64,000 nucleotides of DNA from Gimesia fumaroli (GCF_007754425.1 NZ_CP037452.1:62001-126000), one strand, 5' to 3'; numbered from the stretch's first letter, positions 53,741 to 63,757 are shown. Made by a program: numbers and translations. Notes: generated by a model from the letters alone, not told the origin.

Positions 53741-54847
53741 ATGGACCTGAAGTCCCATTTCCCATCTTTTTTTGAATTCGGAAGAAGCTCCTTTCTTCTG
53801 GGACGCGGGATCTTTCCACTCTTCGGGCGCGTTAATTACTCACAACAGGTCGCCTTGCTGCGAATTCTGGCGGTGGCTGCTGAGAAACAACTTCCACTGC
53901 TGGATGTGCTGGAAACCTTTGAAAAAGATATCCGAGGTCGATGGAGATATCAGGTATTACGGCTTATTGATTTACTGAGAAGTGGCGTTCCGTTGGCAGA
54001 CGCACTGGAGACGATTCCGAATGTCATTCCCGCAAATGCCTTCTTTCTGGTCAAAGCAGGTGCCGAGTCGGGAACACTGCCTTCTGCCTTGGCTCTGGCG
54101 GCAGAAGTCTGTGCCGAGCAGCGGAATGAACGCGATTTTTTGCGTGCTGGATTTGTGTTGTACTTTGGAATAATCTTGCTGGTATTAACGTTCATTTTTG
54201 GATTTATCTGTTATTGGATCATTCCCAAACTGAAACACATTTTTCATGAATTTGATATGCCGTTGCCAGATTTGACGATAAATATTATTCAGACATCAGA
54301 CTGGGTTGTGAAATATTACTGGGTCTTTCCGGTAATCGGTATTCTGATTTGTCTGACGCACTTGCTTTTAATCCGGATGGATTTTCTTGAACGTCGAAGG
54401 CATTGGAATTCTTTTCCCGGTCTTTATCCGCGTGGCAGAGCTCCCGATGTCTTACGGTTTTTACATGTTACGACAGAATCAGGGCGTCCGTTGATGGGGG
54501 CGTTTGAGACGTTATCCCACACCACAAGAAATCGGTATTTGTCACAACGATTCGACGCAATTCTGGGAGATATTCGTAAAGGCAATGATTGCTGGACTGC
54601 GCTGCACGACTACAGTCTGTTGACGCCGAGTGAAGTGCGGCTGTTACAGTCTGCACAACGGGCCGGTAATCTGAGCTGGGCGCTTAAGGCGATTGCGAAA
54701 AGCATCGAGAGGCGAAACGATTATCGGATTGCCTTGATCAGAGAATATGTCGAGCCGGCGATGATTGTCTGCATTGGTTGTCTGGTGGGAGCCTTTGTCG
54801 TGGGTCTGTTTTTACCCTTGGTGAATCTGATGCACTCTCTGGCTTAA
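53741..54847 (+). CDS. GspF-like platform protein (third of three)
   Basis: A 368-residue protein with the GspF pattern: QQVALLRILAVAAEKQLPLLD then GVPLADALETIPNVIPANAFF and LVKAGAESGTLPSAL; TM helices near 135-165, 185-205 and C-terminal (IVCIGCLVGAFVVGLFLPL). It lacks the ~60-residue N-terminal extension of the second copy. Three GspF-type proteins in one operon is unusual; they may form a heteromeric platform. Confidence 0.87.
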   Translation: MDLKSHFPSFFEFGRSSFLLGRGIFPLFGRVNYSQQVALLRILAVAAEKQLPLLDVLETFEKDIRGRWRYQVLRLIDLLRSGVPLADALETIPNVIPANAFFLVKAGAESGTLPSALALAAEVCAEQRNERDFLRAGFVLYFGIILLVLTFIFGFICYWIIPKLKHIFHEFDMPLPDLTINIIQTSDWVVKYYWVFPVIGILICLTHLLLIRMDFLERRRHWNSFPGLYPRGRAPDVLRFLHVTTESGRPLMGAFETLSHTTRNRYLSQRFDAILGDIRKGNDCWTALHDYSLLTPSEVRLLQSAQRAGNLSWALKAIAKSIERRNDYRIALIREYVEPAMIVCIGCLVGAFVVGLFLPLVNLMHSLA

Positions 54848-54893
54848 CGTTTGAGAATTGGTTGATATTGTGAGAAATAAAAATCAAATCAAA

Positions 54894-55328
54894 ATGAGAA
54901 AGACAGCATCCAATGCCATTGCTGCGCATCCACGTTGTGGATTTACGCTCGTGGAAATGATGGTCGCCGGCGTTTTGCTGATGACGGTGACAATGATCGT
55001 CGTTCCCGCCATTTACTGGGTGTATCGTGAACGCAGGCAAACGGAATACCGTCAGATCGCGATTGTCGAAGTCGAAAATATGATGGAACGGATTGTTTCC
55101 CTGCCGTTCAATGACATCACTCAAGCGAAGGTTGATAAATTTGTTCTCTCGGAAAGTGCATTGAGGCAGTTACCCGATGCTGATTTAACTATTGATATCA
55201 GTGAATCCGGCAACGTGCCGCTCATGAAAAAAATTCAGGTCCAGTTAGGTTGGAGTGATCATCGTGGGATCAACGAGGTCCCCGTTCGATTGACATCATG
55301 GGTCTGTCTCAAGGAAAAACGCGAATGA
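54894..55328 (+). CDS. Pseudopilin-like protein (GspI/GspJ-type N-terminus)
   Basis: About 144 residues from ATG 54894. The N-terminal block CGFTLVEMMVAGVLLMTVTM is a type IV prepilin signal: cleavage after Gly, Phe+1, Glu+5, then a hydrophobic helix. The soluble part (EVENMMERIVSLPFNDIT and onward) is short. The upstream TTG start at 54858 is possible. The stop overlaps the next gene by ATGA. The protein would be a minor pseudopilin. Confidence 0.8.
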   Translation: MRKTASNAIAAHPRCGFTLVEMMVAGVLLMTVTMIVVPAIYWVYRERRQTEYRQIAIVEVENMMERIVSLPFNDITQAKVDKFVLSESALRQLPDADLTIDISESGNVPLMKKIQVQLGWSDHRGINEVPVRLTSWVCLKEKRE

Positions 55329-55933
55329 AGCGACGTGGCTTTTCTTTTTCAATCAAACAGCATAACACCCTGACGGGCATCTCTCTGGTAGAGGTCGTTG
55401 TGGCGATGGGGATCGCGACCGTGCTGATGGGAATCAGTATGACCACGATGCACACTGTGTTGCGCGCAGAGCGTGAAACGAGTAAAGCGGCCTGGCTGGG
55501 CGCCAGTTTTCATCGATTCTCGCGTCTCATCCGCTCGGACATTCATGCGGCCACCAGCCTGGATTTTCAGAACGGAACTCCCCAGAGCAGCCCTGAATTA
55601 ACGATTCAGAAAGCGGGCAACGAAGTCGTGAAATACCGGATCGAAGGACATCAAATTATTCGTGTTGTGTCACGGCAGGATCAGAGGGTCCACCGGGATA
55701 CCTTTCATTTACCGGAAGGGAGCCACGCGCATTTCTTTCAGCAGGCGCGATTGAACCAGGCAGGAATTTCCATCGATCAACCAGATGCCTTGAGTATCCT
55801 GGGGCAGAATGCCGCAGATGAGCGCGAGAACGAGCGGCCTTATCTGCACGAATTGTCGATCATTTCTACAATTGGCCATGACTATCGTCTGTCGGAACTC
55901 CTTAAAAAACAACCGGAAAAAGAAACAAATTAA
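55325..55933 (+). CDS. Pseudopilin-like protein (GspJ-like)
   Basis: Start at ATG 55325 (AAGGA upstream, ATGA overlap). About 202 residues; a prepilin-like hydrophobic helix begins ISLVEVVVAMGIATVLMGIS, in which ISLVE replaces FTLIE. The pattern WLGASFHRFSRLIRSDIHAA then VKYRIEGHQIIRVV resembles GspJ-type minor pseudopilins. Cleavage position is not certain because no Gly precedes the motif in the usual way (a Gly lies just before ISL). Confidence 0.75.
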   Translation: MKRRGFSFSIKQHNTLTGISLVEVVVAMGIATVLMGISMTTMHTVLRAERETSKAAWLGASFHRFSRLIRSDIHAATSLDFQNGTPQSSPELTIQKAGNEVVKYRIEGHQIIRVVSRQDQRVHRDTFHLPEGSHAHFFQQARLNQAGISIDQPDALSILGQNAADERENERPYLHELSIISTIGHDYRLSELLKKQPEKETN

Positions 55934-55955
55934 ACGGGAATTTAGGGTCAATTAC

Positions 55956-56372
55956 ATGCAATGTTCATCAAATCCTCAACCAGCAAATCGTCAGACCGGT
56001 GCCCGGCGGGGCGCTGTGCTAGTGGTTGTCATGGTCTGTCTGTTGTTGATTTCACTCTTGATGGCTTCGCTGCTGAAGTCCGCGTTATTACAGCGACGGC
56101 AAATGATCAAAGAGCAGTATCGCGTTCAAGCGGAATGGATTTTGGAAGCAGCGCTGGAACGTGCCGCTCAGCAGCGGCTGAATGATCCTGATTACCAGGG
56201 GGAAGTCTGGGAGATCAGCCCCGTTGATCTGGGAACACGATATGCGGCGTCTGCAGAGATTACACTGAAACCCGAAGTAAAAGACGATCGCCTGATATCG
56301 ATTCAGGCACGGGTCCATTATCCTGAGAAGGCACCATTTTCAGTGACCCGGACGAAAAAAATTATTTTATGA
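55956..56372 (+). CDS. GspK/PilX-like membrane-anchored protein
   Basis: Start at ATG 55956. About 138 residues: basic N-terminus then RRGAVLVVVMVCLLLISLLM, a single TM helix with the RG(A/S)-type start seen in PilX/GspK-like proteins, followed by AEWILEAALERAAQ and a soluble domain. The segment AEWILEAALERA resembles the start of GspK-like tip proteins. It is shorter than GspK and lacks its insertion domain. Confidence 0.7.
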   Translation: MQCSSNPQPANRQTGARRGAVLVVVMVCLLLISLLMASLLKSALLQRRQMIKEQYRVQAEWILEAALERAAQQRLNDPDYQGEVWEISPVDLGTRYAASAEITLKPEVKDDRLISIQARVHYPEKAPFSVTRTKKIIL

Positions 56373-56461
56373 TGTGAATAATGATAGATAGCGATAAGTG
56401 ATTCTTTATTAAGACTGCATTCTCAGTTATTTTACCGGTTTTATATTCCCAGGGAATGAAA

Positions 56462-57412
56462 ATGATGAACAATGTTCCTTTTAGACTTCAAGCCCGGCTG
56501 TGGCAGCGTGGCAGGCCGCGCGGTTTCACCTTGATTGAATTACTGGTGGTGATCGCGATTATTGCGATTTTGATCGCACTGTTGCTGCCCGCGGTGCAGC
56601 AGGCGCGCGAAGCAGCGCGTCGGACGCAGTGTAAAAACAACCTGCTGCAGCTCAGCCTGGCGCTGCAGAATTATGAAATGGCATTCGAAGTGTTGCCGGC
56701 CGGCGTTTATAACCCGACTGGTCCGATCAAAAATGAAGCCGTCGGTTATCATATGGGATGGCTTGCCGGTTTGATGCCTTTTCTGGATCAGCAAAATATG
56801 TATCGTCACATTGATTTTAAGCAAAGTGTTTACGCACCCGTCAATCAGCGCGTGCGTAGTGCTCTGATTCCCGTACTGCGGTGTCCGTCAGACCCCAATG
56901 GGTCACGCACCACTTCCGTAACTGAGAATAACATTGAGATTTATCAGACCAATTACGCAGCCTGTTATAACTCGGTGGAATCTCCCATCAATGTGGACAA
57001 CACGGGGGTCATGTTTCTCAACAGCAGCATCAGCTACGACCAGATAACGGACGGCAGTTCCAACACAATTTTCATTGGCGAGCAATTGTTTGATAAAAGC
57101 GATCTGGGTTGGATGTCGGGAACACGTGCCAGCCTGCGTAACACCGGTTCGTTCAATCAAGACTTACCAAAAAATATGAGGGGCTATTATAATGCTTCCG
57201 GTAATTCAGCAGAGGATCAGGACGAAGCTGAGAACAAACAGCCCATTGATCCGCTACTCAAAGTCAGCGGCTTTGGCAGCTATCATGTGGGAGGGGCCAA
57301 TTTTGCAATGGGAGATGGCTCGGTTCGGTTTATTTCGGAGAACATTGATGTGGAGCTGTTCGAGCAATTGGGGAACCGTGCCGACGGCAAACTGATTATG
57401 GACGGCTTCTAA
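56462..57412 (+). CDS. DUF1559 family pseudopilin-like protein
   Basis: A ~316-residue protein. RGFTLIELLVVIAIIAILIA is a classic type IV prepilin signal, followed by LLLPAVQQAREAARRTQCKN, the hallmark of DUF1559, a family greatly expanded in planctomycetes. C-terminal blocks are DGSSNTIFIGEQL and GGANFAMGDGSVRFISENID. AGGGA 6 nt upstream favours ATG 56462 over 56456. In this operon it is probably the main surface-exposed fibre subunit or substrate. Confidence 0.92.
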   Translation: MMNNVPFRLQARLWQRGRPRGFTLIELLVVIAIIAILIALLLPAVQQAREAARRTQCKNNLLQLSLALQNYEMAFEVLPAGVYNPTGPIKNEAVGYHMGWLAGLMPFLDQQNMYRHIDFKQSVYAPVNQRVRSALIPVLRCPSDPNGSRTTSVTENNIEIYQTNYAACYNSVESPINVDNTGVMFLNSSISYDQITDGSSNTIFIGEQLFDKSDLGWMSGTRASLRNTGSFNQDLPKNMRGYYNASGNSAEDQDEAENKQPIDPLLKVSGFGSYHVGGANFAMGDGSVRFISENIDVELFEQLGNRADGKLIMDGF

Positions 57413-57443
57413 ATCGGATCGGAATCGAGTCTGGTGAATCGTT

Positions 57444-58394
57444 TCAGCCGCGGGGATGATACATCTGATGCACGGCTTTCAGGCGGCTGTGATCGACGTG
57501 TGTGTAAATTTGTGTGGTTCGAATATTCGCATGCCCCAGCAGTTCCTGCAGCGCACGAATTTCTGCGCCACCAGCCATCATATGTGTCGCGAAACTATGG
57601 CGTAATGTGTGTGGGCTGACTTCTTTGCTGCAGCCGACGCGGGCAGCATTTTTCTTCACGATGTTCCAGACCATGATCCGCGAAAGCTGCTTGCCGCTCC
57701 GGTTCAGAAACAGCGCCTGTTCTGACTGATTGCGCTTAGTCAACATGGGGCGTTCGTGCTGGAGATAGGCTTCAACGGCGGCGACAGCAACCGGATTCAA
57801 TGAAACCATTCGTTCCTTATTCCCTTTGCCGACACATCGCGCATAACCTTCGTGCAGTTTGACGGCGTTCACCGGCAGGCTGACAATTTCCGTTACGCGA
57901 CAGCCCGTGGCATACATCATCGTCAGAATCGCACGATCACGGAGTGGATAGCGGTCTTCTCTGCAGGGGGCCATCAGCAGCTCGTTCACTTTTTCCGGGC
58001 TGAGAACTTTGGGTAAATATTTCCAGAGTTTGGGGGAGTTCAGCAAATCGGCCACGCTCTCGGCCAGGATACCTTCCAGTACCAGGTAGCGGAAAAATAA
58101 TTTGATCGATACCAGATGCCGTGAAACCGTTGTCGCCGCCAGCTTGCGTTTATTGAGATGCTGTAGATAACCGGAGAGAAACTTCAGATCGACTTCACTC
58201 AACGGCATCGGTTTCTGTGTGCGATACCAGTCCAGAAACTGAACGATGTCCGAGCGATAAGCGGAAACCGTATTCAAAGCCATTCCACATTCTGCCTCCA
58301 GGTAATTCAAAAACGGTTCCAGATGGACACCGGGGTCTGCCGGTTTGCGGACCTGAAATTTTGAATTAGCCGGTGGTCGTTTACGGGGAGGCAT
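57444..58394 (-). CDS. XerC/XerD-type tyrosine recombinase
   Basis: Start at ATG 58394 (AAGG upstream); about 316 residues. N-terminal SAM-like core (FLNYLEAECGMALNTVSAYR, LVSIKLFFRYLVLEGIL) and catalytic domain with the full set of residues: Arg in TGCRVTEIVSLP, Lys in VGKGNKERMVSL, His-x-x-Arg in HTLRHSFATHMMAGG, His in LLGHANIRTTQIYTHVD and the Tyr of the same block. Family length is normal for the chromosome-dimer-resolution XerC/D. No integrative element is adjacent, so a housekeeping role is likely. Confidence 0.92.
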   Translation of the reverse strand: MPPRKRPPANSKFQVRKPADPGVHLEPFLNYLEAECGMALNTVSAYRSDIVQFLDWYRTQKPMPLSEVDLKFLSGYLQHLNKRKLAATTVSRHLVSIKLFFRYLVLEGILAESVADLLNSPKLWKYLPKVLSPEKVNELLMAPCREDRYPLRDRAILTMMYATGCRVTEIVSLPVNAVKLHEGYARCVGKGNKERMVSLNPVAVAAVEAYLQHERPMLTKRNQSEQALFLNRSGKQLSRIMVWNIVKKNAARVGCSKEVSPHTLRHSFATHMMAGGAEIRALQELLGHANIRTTQIYTHVDHSRLKAVHQMYHPRG

Positions 58395-58558
58395 ACAAAA
58401 CCTTGAATCGAATGATCGTGGATTGATCCTGTTTATCAATCTAACAGAAGCGAACCTGCACAGTGATGCTCTCTAGTTGACAGCATCATAGACAAGTCGC
58501 ACAGAAACCAATCAGTCTTATCGGCCCGTGATCTTGAAAGCCTTGAATTGGCGGCGGG

Positions 58559-60823
58559 TTATCGCAGTCCCAACGGTTGTAGGGGGCAGTGGGCGACGCG
58601 GAAGGTCTGGCTTTCATCGGCATCATCAAACAGCACATCGACTGTGCGCTTGCGGGCGTAGCCGCTGATTCCCATGACGGTGCCCACACCATAACGCGGA
58701 TGCCTGACGCGCATTCCCACAGAAAACCCTTGTGGGATGTCGGCGGCCTCCGGCGTCTGTTTCAACAGGTCGGCCCCCGTCATCAACAGTGGGCGCTTGG
58801 GGGTCGCTGCTTTTAATGCTTCGGTATCGACTTCGCCGCGTTTGATGGACTCGACAAATTCATCAAAGTGAGATTTCGTTTCAAACATATTGTCCGTCTG
58901 ATCTTTGACATCGACGTCGATCTCTTTCAGGAAATCGCTGGTAATGGTTCTCCAGGGACGGCCTCTGAGAGAACGCTCGCGCGTTTGCGTTAAGTACAGG
59001 CATTGTTCTGCCCGAGTGATGCCGACGAAAAACAGCCGCCGCTCTTCTTCCAGGCCATCGCGAAATTCTTCGCGCAATACGCGTTCGTGGGGAATCAGAT
59101 TTTGTTCCACTCCCACAATAAAGACAACCGGGTATTCCAGACCTTTGGCTGCGTGCAATGTCATGAGCGTGACGCGCCCGGCATTCGAGTCTAACTGGTC
59201 GGTAGCACTCGCCAGAGTACTGGCTTCCAGAAAGCCTTCCAGATTCGTTTCTTCGCCGAAGATCTCGTCATACTTTCGTGCCGTTGAGAGTAACTCATTC
59301 ACGTTGGAGATACGTTGCTGGTCTTCTTCATCGGGACTTTCTTTCCAGCTGTCGATCAGGCGCGTGCTGTCGATGACGGCTTCCATTAAATGCGCCACCG
59401 AACCGGAGTCAGCCATTGAAAAACCGGAGATCATTTTTGCAAAACGGGCGACCATATTCGAGGCACGCTTGGAAAGCGCAGGGCAGTCTTTCGCCTGATG
59501 CGCGGCTTCCAGCAGGCTGAAGCCTTTTTCTTCCGCCCAGCGAATCAGTTTGTTCTGAGTGGCTTTGCCGATGCCCCTTAGTGGTTTATTCACAATCCGG
59601 GAAAACGCGACGCGGTCGTCAGGATTGTTGATTAATTTCAGATACGACAGCAGGTCTTTGACTTCGGTCCGCTCGTAAAAGGCCACACTACCGGCGAGTT
59701 GATACGGAATTTTATGGCGTGCCAGAGCTAGCTCCAGTTCTCGGGAAAGCGAATTCACACGGTAGAAAACAGCGAAATCGGTGAAATCATAATCGCCTCG
59801 ATCGACGGTGTTTCGAATATGGAGGGCAATCTCGTTGGCTTCCTGCCGTTCGTCGCTGAAGCAGAGCAATTCAACGGGCGTGCCTTCTTGATTTTCGGTA
59901 AACAGGGTTTTCGGTTTACGCCTCTGATTATGTGAAATCAGATCGTCGGCGACTCTCAAGATGGCTTTCGTGCTGCGAAAGTTCTGTTCCAGGCGAATCG
60001 TTTTACAGTCCGGGAAATCACGTTCAAACTGCAAAATATTTTCAATTTTGGCACCACGCCAGCCGTAGATCGACTGGTCGGGATCGCCGGTCACACAGAG
60101 ATTGCGGGTGTTTAAAGAGAGCCCCATCACAATCTGATACTGCGCCAGGTTCGTGTCCTGATATTCATCGACGAGAATATATTGATAGCGCTCATCAAGC
60201 GTTGCCCGGAGTTCAGGCGACCCTTTCAGAAGGCTGGCGACGTGCAATAACAAATCGTCAAAGTCGACGGCATTCGATTCGAGTAACAGCTTTTGGTAAA
60301 CCGGATAGACGCGTGCCGCGACAGCCTGCAGATGATCGCCGATCGATTCCTGAAACGCTTCGACAAATCGTTCTGCTGTGATCAGGTCATTCTTAGCACG
60401 GCTGATCATGGAGGCGATGGTTGACGGATTATAGGCGACGGTATCAATATCTAATTCATTCAGAACATAACGAATTAATTGATGCTGGTCCGTTGTATCA
60501 AAAATCGAGAAGTTGCTGTCCAGGCCGACGACGTTCCCATAGCGTCGCAGAATCCGCACACAAAATTTGTGAAAGGTCGAAATTTCCACACGTGAGTCCG
60601 GAATCAACTGCCGTACCCGTTCGCCCATTTCGTCCGAAGCTTTATTAGTGAAGGTAATCCCTAATATTTGATGTTGAGGAATCCCAGCGTGAATCAGCGA
60701 GGCAATCCGGTGGGTAATCACACGTGTTTTCCCGGAGCCGGGACCAGCCAGGACCAGTAAGGGGCCTTGATGATGTGAGACCGCCGCATACTGCGGAGGC
60801 GTCAGGACCTGCTGAAAATCCAA
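58559..60823 (-). CDS. PcrA/UvrD-type SF1 DNA helicase
   Basis: A 754-residue helicase, starting at TTG 60823 preceded by AAAGGA at a good distance. Motifs: Q-box LTPPQYAAVSH, Walker A GPGSGKTRVITHR, Walker B VDEYQDTN, TGDPDQSIYGWRGA (motif III), LEQNFRS (motif IV), TLHAAKGLEYPVVFI (motif V) and GITRAEQCLYLT (motif VI). Translocates 3'-5' and functions in excision repair and replication-fork repair. The C-terminal ~50 residues carry a PcrA-like tail (VRHPRYGVGTVMGISGYARK). The TTG start is unusual but well supported. Confidence 0.94.
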   Translation of the reverse strand: MDFQQVLTPPQYAAVSHHQGPLLVLAGPGSGKTRVITHRIASLIHAGIPQHQILGITFTNKASDEMGERVRQLIPDSRVEISTFHKFCVRILRRYGNVVGLDSNFSIFDTTDQHQLIRYVLNELDIDTVAYNPSTIASMISRAKNDLITAERFVEAFQESIGDHLQAVAARVYPVYQKLLLESNAVDFDDLLLHVASLLKGSPELRATLDERYQYILVDEYQDTNLAQYQIVMGLSLNTRNLCVTGDPDQSIYGWRGAKIENILQFERDFPDCKTIRLEQNFRSTKAILRVADDLISHNQRRKPKTLFTENQEGTPVELLCFSDERQEANEIALHIRNTVDRGDYDFTDFAVFYRVNSLSRELELALARHKIPYQLAGSVAFYERTEVKDLLSYLKLINNPDDRVAFSRIVNKPLRGIGKATQNKLIRWAEEKGFSLLEAAHQAKDCPALSKRASNMVARFAKMISGFSMADSGSVAHLMEAVIDSTRLIDSWKESPDEEDQQRISNVNELLSTARKYDEIFGEETNLEGFLEASTLASATDQLDSNAGRVTLMTLHAAKGLEYPVVFIVGVEQNLIPHERVLREEFRDGLEEERRLFFVGITRAEQCLYLTQTRERSLRGRPWRTITSDFLKEIDVDVKDQTDNMFETKSHFDEFVESIKRGEVDTEALKAATPKRPLLMTGADLLKQTPEAADIPQGFSVGMRVRHPRYGVGTVMGISGYARKRTVDVLFDDADESQTFRVAHCPLQPLGLR

Positions 60824-61483
60824 GTGAAATTCCTTTAATGTCGTTGAATTGGATTCAATTTACTCAAATCACCAATGTACGCTGACTGCTCGGAAATTCC
60901 AAATCGAACCAGCAATTATTCACTTCGGTTTGAAACAGAATCGTAGGCAAATTGACCCTCAATCTACATCTGAGGTGAAATGTGCCTTGAAAAATGCAAC
61001 TCAGCTTTGATAATAGTGGACAGTTGTGTGTTTTGGTAATGTTGCGAACTCAAGTTGCTTTGGTTGATTGCACAAAATTTGTGGGTCCACTAGACTGCGC
61101 AGAGGTGGTGTTATGATGTGTCTGGATTTTTTGCATTGACCAATTCAACGTTTCGACTTTAACGAAATGGAGGATTGGGTTGTTTGCTCGGAATATTCGG
61201 CCTGAAATCTCACGACGAAAACTGACAAAATATCTGCATCGAACGAGATTATTTTCGGAACCTGCTTATAGACAGGGTTTTGCAGATTGTGATGCATGAA
61301 TAGTTAAATGGACGAGGGATGTCTGAATTCAACGCACATTCCTTGCCTGTAAATGACGATAAATTATTTTACAACGGTCGTTTCCACGACTACGAAGTCT
61401 AATGCGGGCCAGACTTGTCCTGTGTTCTCGTAAACGATGGACACCGTTTTTCGAATCCCCTTGTCGACGGAGTGCGATCAGAC
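60824..61483. other. Long AT-rich leader or intergenic region before the coiled-coil gene
   Basis: About 660 bp without a supportable gene. It holds only tiny frames and short imperfect repeats. It separates the divergent helicase from the coiled-coil gene, so it presumably carries both promoters; no convincing -35/-10 pair was found. A long 5' leader is possible. Confidence 0.5.
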
Positions 61484-63757
61484 ATGCTTCTAAAGGACCC
61501 AAAACCAGCCAGAAAAAACCAAAAATATTTTGGTATGGTCAGCTTAGCAGTTTTAGGTATAGCCAGCTTGGCGTTGGTAGTGACAACCACAATGGCTGTC
61601 GAAGACAAAAAGCCAGAAAAGGCAGATGTCGGCTTACAAGGCATTTTGCCAGTTGAAGTTCCTGAAGATCTTTCAGAGTTTCCAGAAGGTCTCGAAGGGA
61701 AATGGGCCACGTGGGCAGATCAGGTTTCTGAACTGCTGGGTAAGCTGTATGAAGATGAATCAGGTTTAACTCTGGCTCAGCAGAAACAGACACTGGCTGC
61801 ATTGCAGGCAAAAATCAAAGAGGCAGACGGCCAAGCTGCACTCGCTGAATACAGCAGCCGTCTCGAACGACGTGTTCAAGTTGCTGATGCCGTTCTGAAA
61901 ACACTGAACCTGGATCTGGGAGCCATCAAAGCCGCTCAGATGAAGCAAAAGCAGAATCAGTTGGCAGCCGCCACCAAAGCACTCAAGAAATATCTGGGCA
62001 CACTGCAGAATGGCGAAGGCTGGGTTGATTACCTGCAGTTGAACGCACTCCAGAAAGAGCTGAAAAACAGCTACTCCGAAGTTGAATTGCTCGATCTGTT
62101 GAAATCGCTGAAAAGCAAATTCGAAGAACGTGGTGCATTGAAAGATGCAGAACAGAGAAAGTTCTTCAATCGGAAGCAATTCAAAGGCCTGGAAAAAGCC
62201 ACTAAAGCATTCTTAGCGGAAGCAAACGGCGGTGCTGCCAAGATCAATGTTGGTAACGTTCGTAAACAATTAGCGGCTCTGGTCGAAAACCTGGAAGAAT
62301 ACGAGGCAACTCAAAGCAGCAAAAATGCTTTTGAAGCACGTAAAGCATACGCCATGTTGCGACAGGAACTTGAAGGCGGCCTGGGTGCCTTAACCACCGC
62401 TCTACGAAATAATTACTTCAACTACAACCTGCGAGTCATGGTGGCAGAAGACTTCATCAACCGCCTGATCAACGATAGTACCTGTGAAAAAGGTCCTGTT
62501 GTGGATTGCATTCTGGGTGCTTATGTCACTGGAAATCAGGCAACGACGACAGAAGTCGGTGTTGATTTCAAGCCCAGCGATTCTACACTTCGCTTTGATT
62601 TGTCACTGGCTGGTATTACTAACAGTGAAACATCCGGTACAACAAATCAGGCTGTAATTTATACCTCAGGTCATCATCAAATCTGGGGCGGAAAAGAAAT
62701 CAACTTCGACGGCGATACCTTTACCACTCAGCCAGCCTGGGTTCAGGTTGATGCTAATAATACGACTGTGGGAGCCAGCACCAAACTGGATGGCATTCCA
62801 CTGTTGGCAAGCCTCGGACGCAGCATGGCTTACCGTCGTACCGAAGAATTACGTGGCGAAGCGGAAGCAATCGCTGCTCAACGTGTTCGTGATCGGGTTC
62901 GTCCTCGCTTCGATGAAGAAGTCGATGAACGAATTACACGTGCCAACGAAGAAGTCGGTGGGAAGTTCAATAAGCGTCTGCGAGATAACGGACTGTTCCC
63001 GTCTGCCCGCAGCTATGCTTCAACAGACAGCCATCTGTATATCCGAACTCGATTGATGGACACCGGTGAATTGGCCGCCAACTCACCGCCACTTTCAATC
63101 AGCTCCGATGAAAGCGTTGTTATTCAATTGCACGAGTCTGTTATGAATAACAGCATCTCACGGATGGCTTTGGAAGGACGCAAAATTTCGGACCAGGATC
63201 TAATCACCGAATTTGAAAAATCGTTTACCGATATCTTCGATCGGAAAGTCAAACTGGAACGACCTCCCGTTGATCCAGATAAAGGACCGAATATTCTTGC
63301 TTTCGATGAAAAAGATCCTATTCGGATTCAAATCATTGATGACACGCTGAATATCATCCTGCGTTGCGGTTTCGAGCAAAAAGGCGAAACAGCAGTGCCA
63401 ACTCAGATCATTACGGTTCCTCTGCACTTTAAAGTCGAAGGGGACAAGATCCACATCACCCGTGGAGACGTTAAGTCCTCTCCCGTTGTGCGGCCTGAGC
63501 GAATTGCTGCTCAAATTGCCCGCGCTGGTGTGGTCCGTAACAAAATGGAAAAAGCATTTCCTGATCGTGTTGAAGATTCTCAGGTCAAAGCCAAACTGGA
63601 AAATCGGACCGTGTACTTGAACATTACCGGTATCCAAACCAAAGATGGCTGGTTGACTCTGACTGTCGGAAACGACTTGACAGTCGAGAAAAATGAAGAA
63701 GTGCCACCTGCTGTGGATGCACCGCCTGCTGTAGAAGAAAAAACAGCAGCGAAATAA
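61484..63757 (+). CDS. Large exported or anchored coiled-coil protein
   Basis: Start chosen at ATG 61484; the TTG at 61415 would add 23 residues. About 757 residues: a hydrophobic segment near residues 18-38 (VSLAVLGIASLALVVTTTMA) acts as signal or anchor. Residues ~60-330 are helical and charged (AEYSSRLERRVQVADAVLKT, KALKKYLGTLQN) with coiled-coil heptads; residues ~370-710 have alternating beta-like segments; the C-terminus is P/A/V/E-rich (EEVPPAVDAPPAVEEK). The family is not recognised. Codon use (frequent ctg, gaa, aaa, cgt) differs from neighbours, suggesting high expression, with a strong terminator after it. A structural envelope or surface role is inference. Confidence 0.75.
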   Translation: MLLKDPKPARKNQKYFGMVSLAVLGIASLALVVTTTMAVEDKKPEKADVGLQGILPVEVPEDLSEFPEGLEGKWATWADQVSELLGKLYEDESGLTLAQQKQTLAALQAKIKEADGQAALAEYSSRLERRVQVADAVLKTLNLDLGAIKAAQMKQKQNQLAAATKALKKYLGTLQNGEGWVDYLQLNALQKELKNSYSEVELLDLLKSLKSKFEERGALKDAEQRKFFNRKQFKGLEKATKAFLAEANGGAAKINVGNVRKQLAALVENLEEYEATQSSKNAFEARKAYAMLRQELEGGLGALTTALRNNYFNYNLRVMVAEDFINRLINDSTCEKGPVVDCILGAYVTGNQATTTEVGVDFKPSDSTLRFDLSLAGITNSETSGTTNQAVIYTSGHHQIWGGKEINFDGDTFTTQPAWVQVDANNTTVGASTKLDGIPLLASLGRSMAYRRTEELRGEAEAIAAQRVRDRVRPRFDEEVDERITRANEEVGGKFNKRLRDNGLFPSARSYASTDSHLYIRTRLMDTGELAANSPPLSISSDESVVIQLHESVMNNSISRMALEGRKISDQDLITEFEKSFTDIFDRKVKLERPPVDPDKGPNILAFDEKDPIRIQIIDDTLNIILRCGFEQKGETAVPTQIITVPLHFKVEGDKIHITRGDVKSSPVVRPERIAAQIARAGVVRNKMEKAFPDRVEDSQVKAKLENRTVYLNITGIQTKDGWLTLTVGNDLTVEKNEEVPPAVDAPPAVEEKTAAK

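Noticed and set aside
57444-58394. XerD-type recombinase as part of a mobile element
   Set aside because: Family length and residues fit a housekeeping XerC/D, and no attachment repeats or cargo lie next to it.
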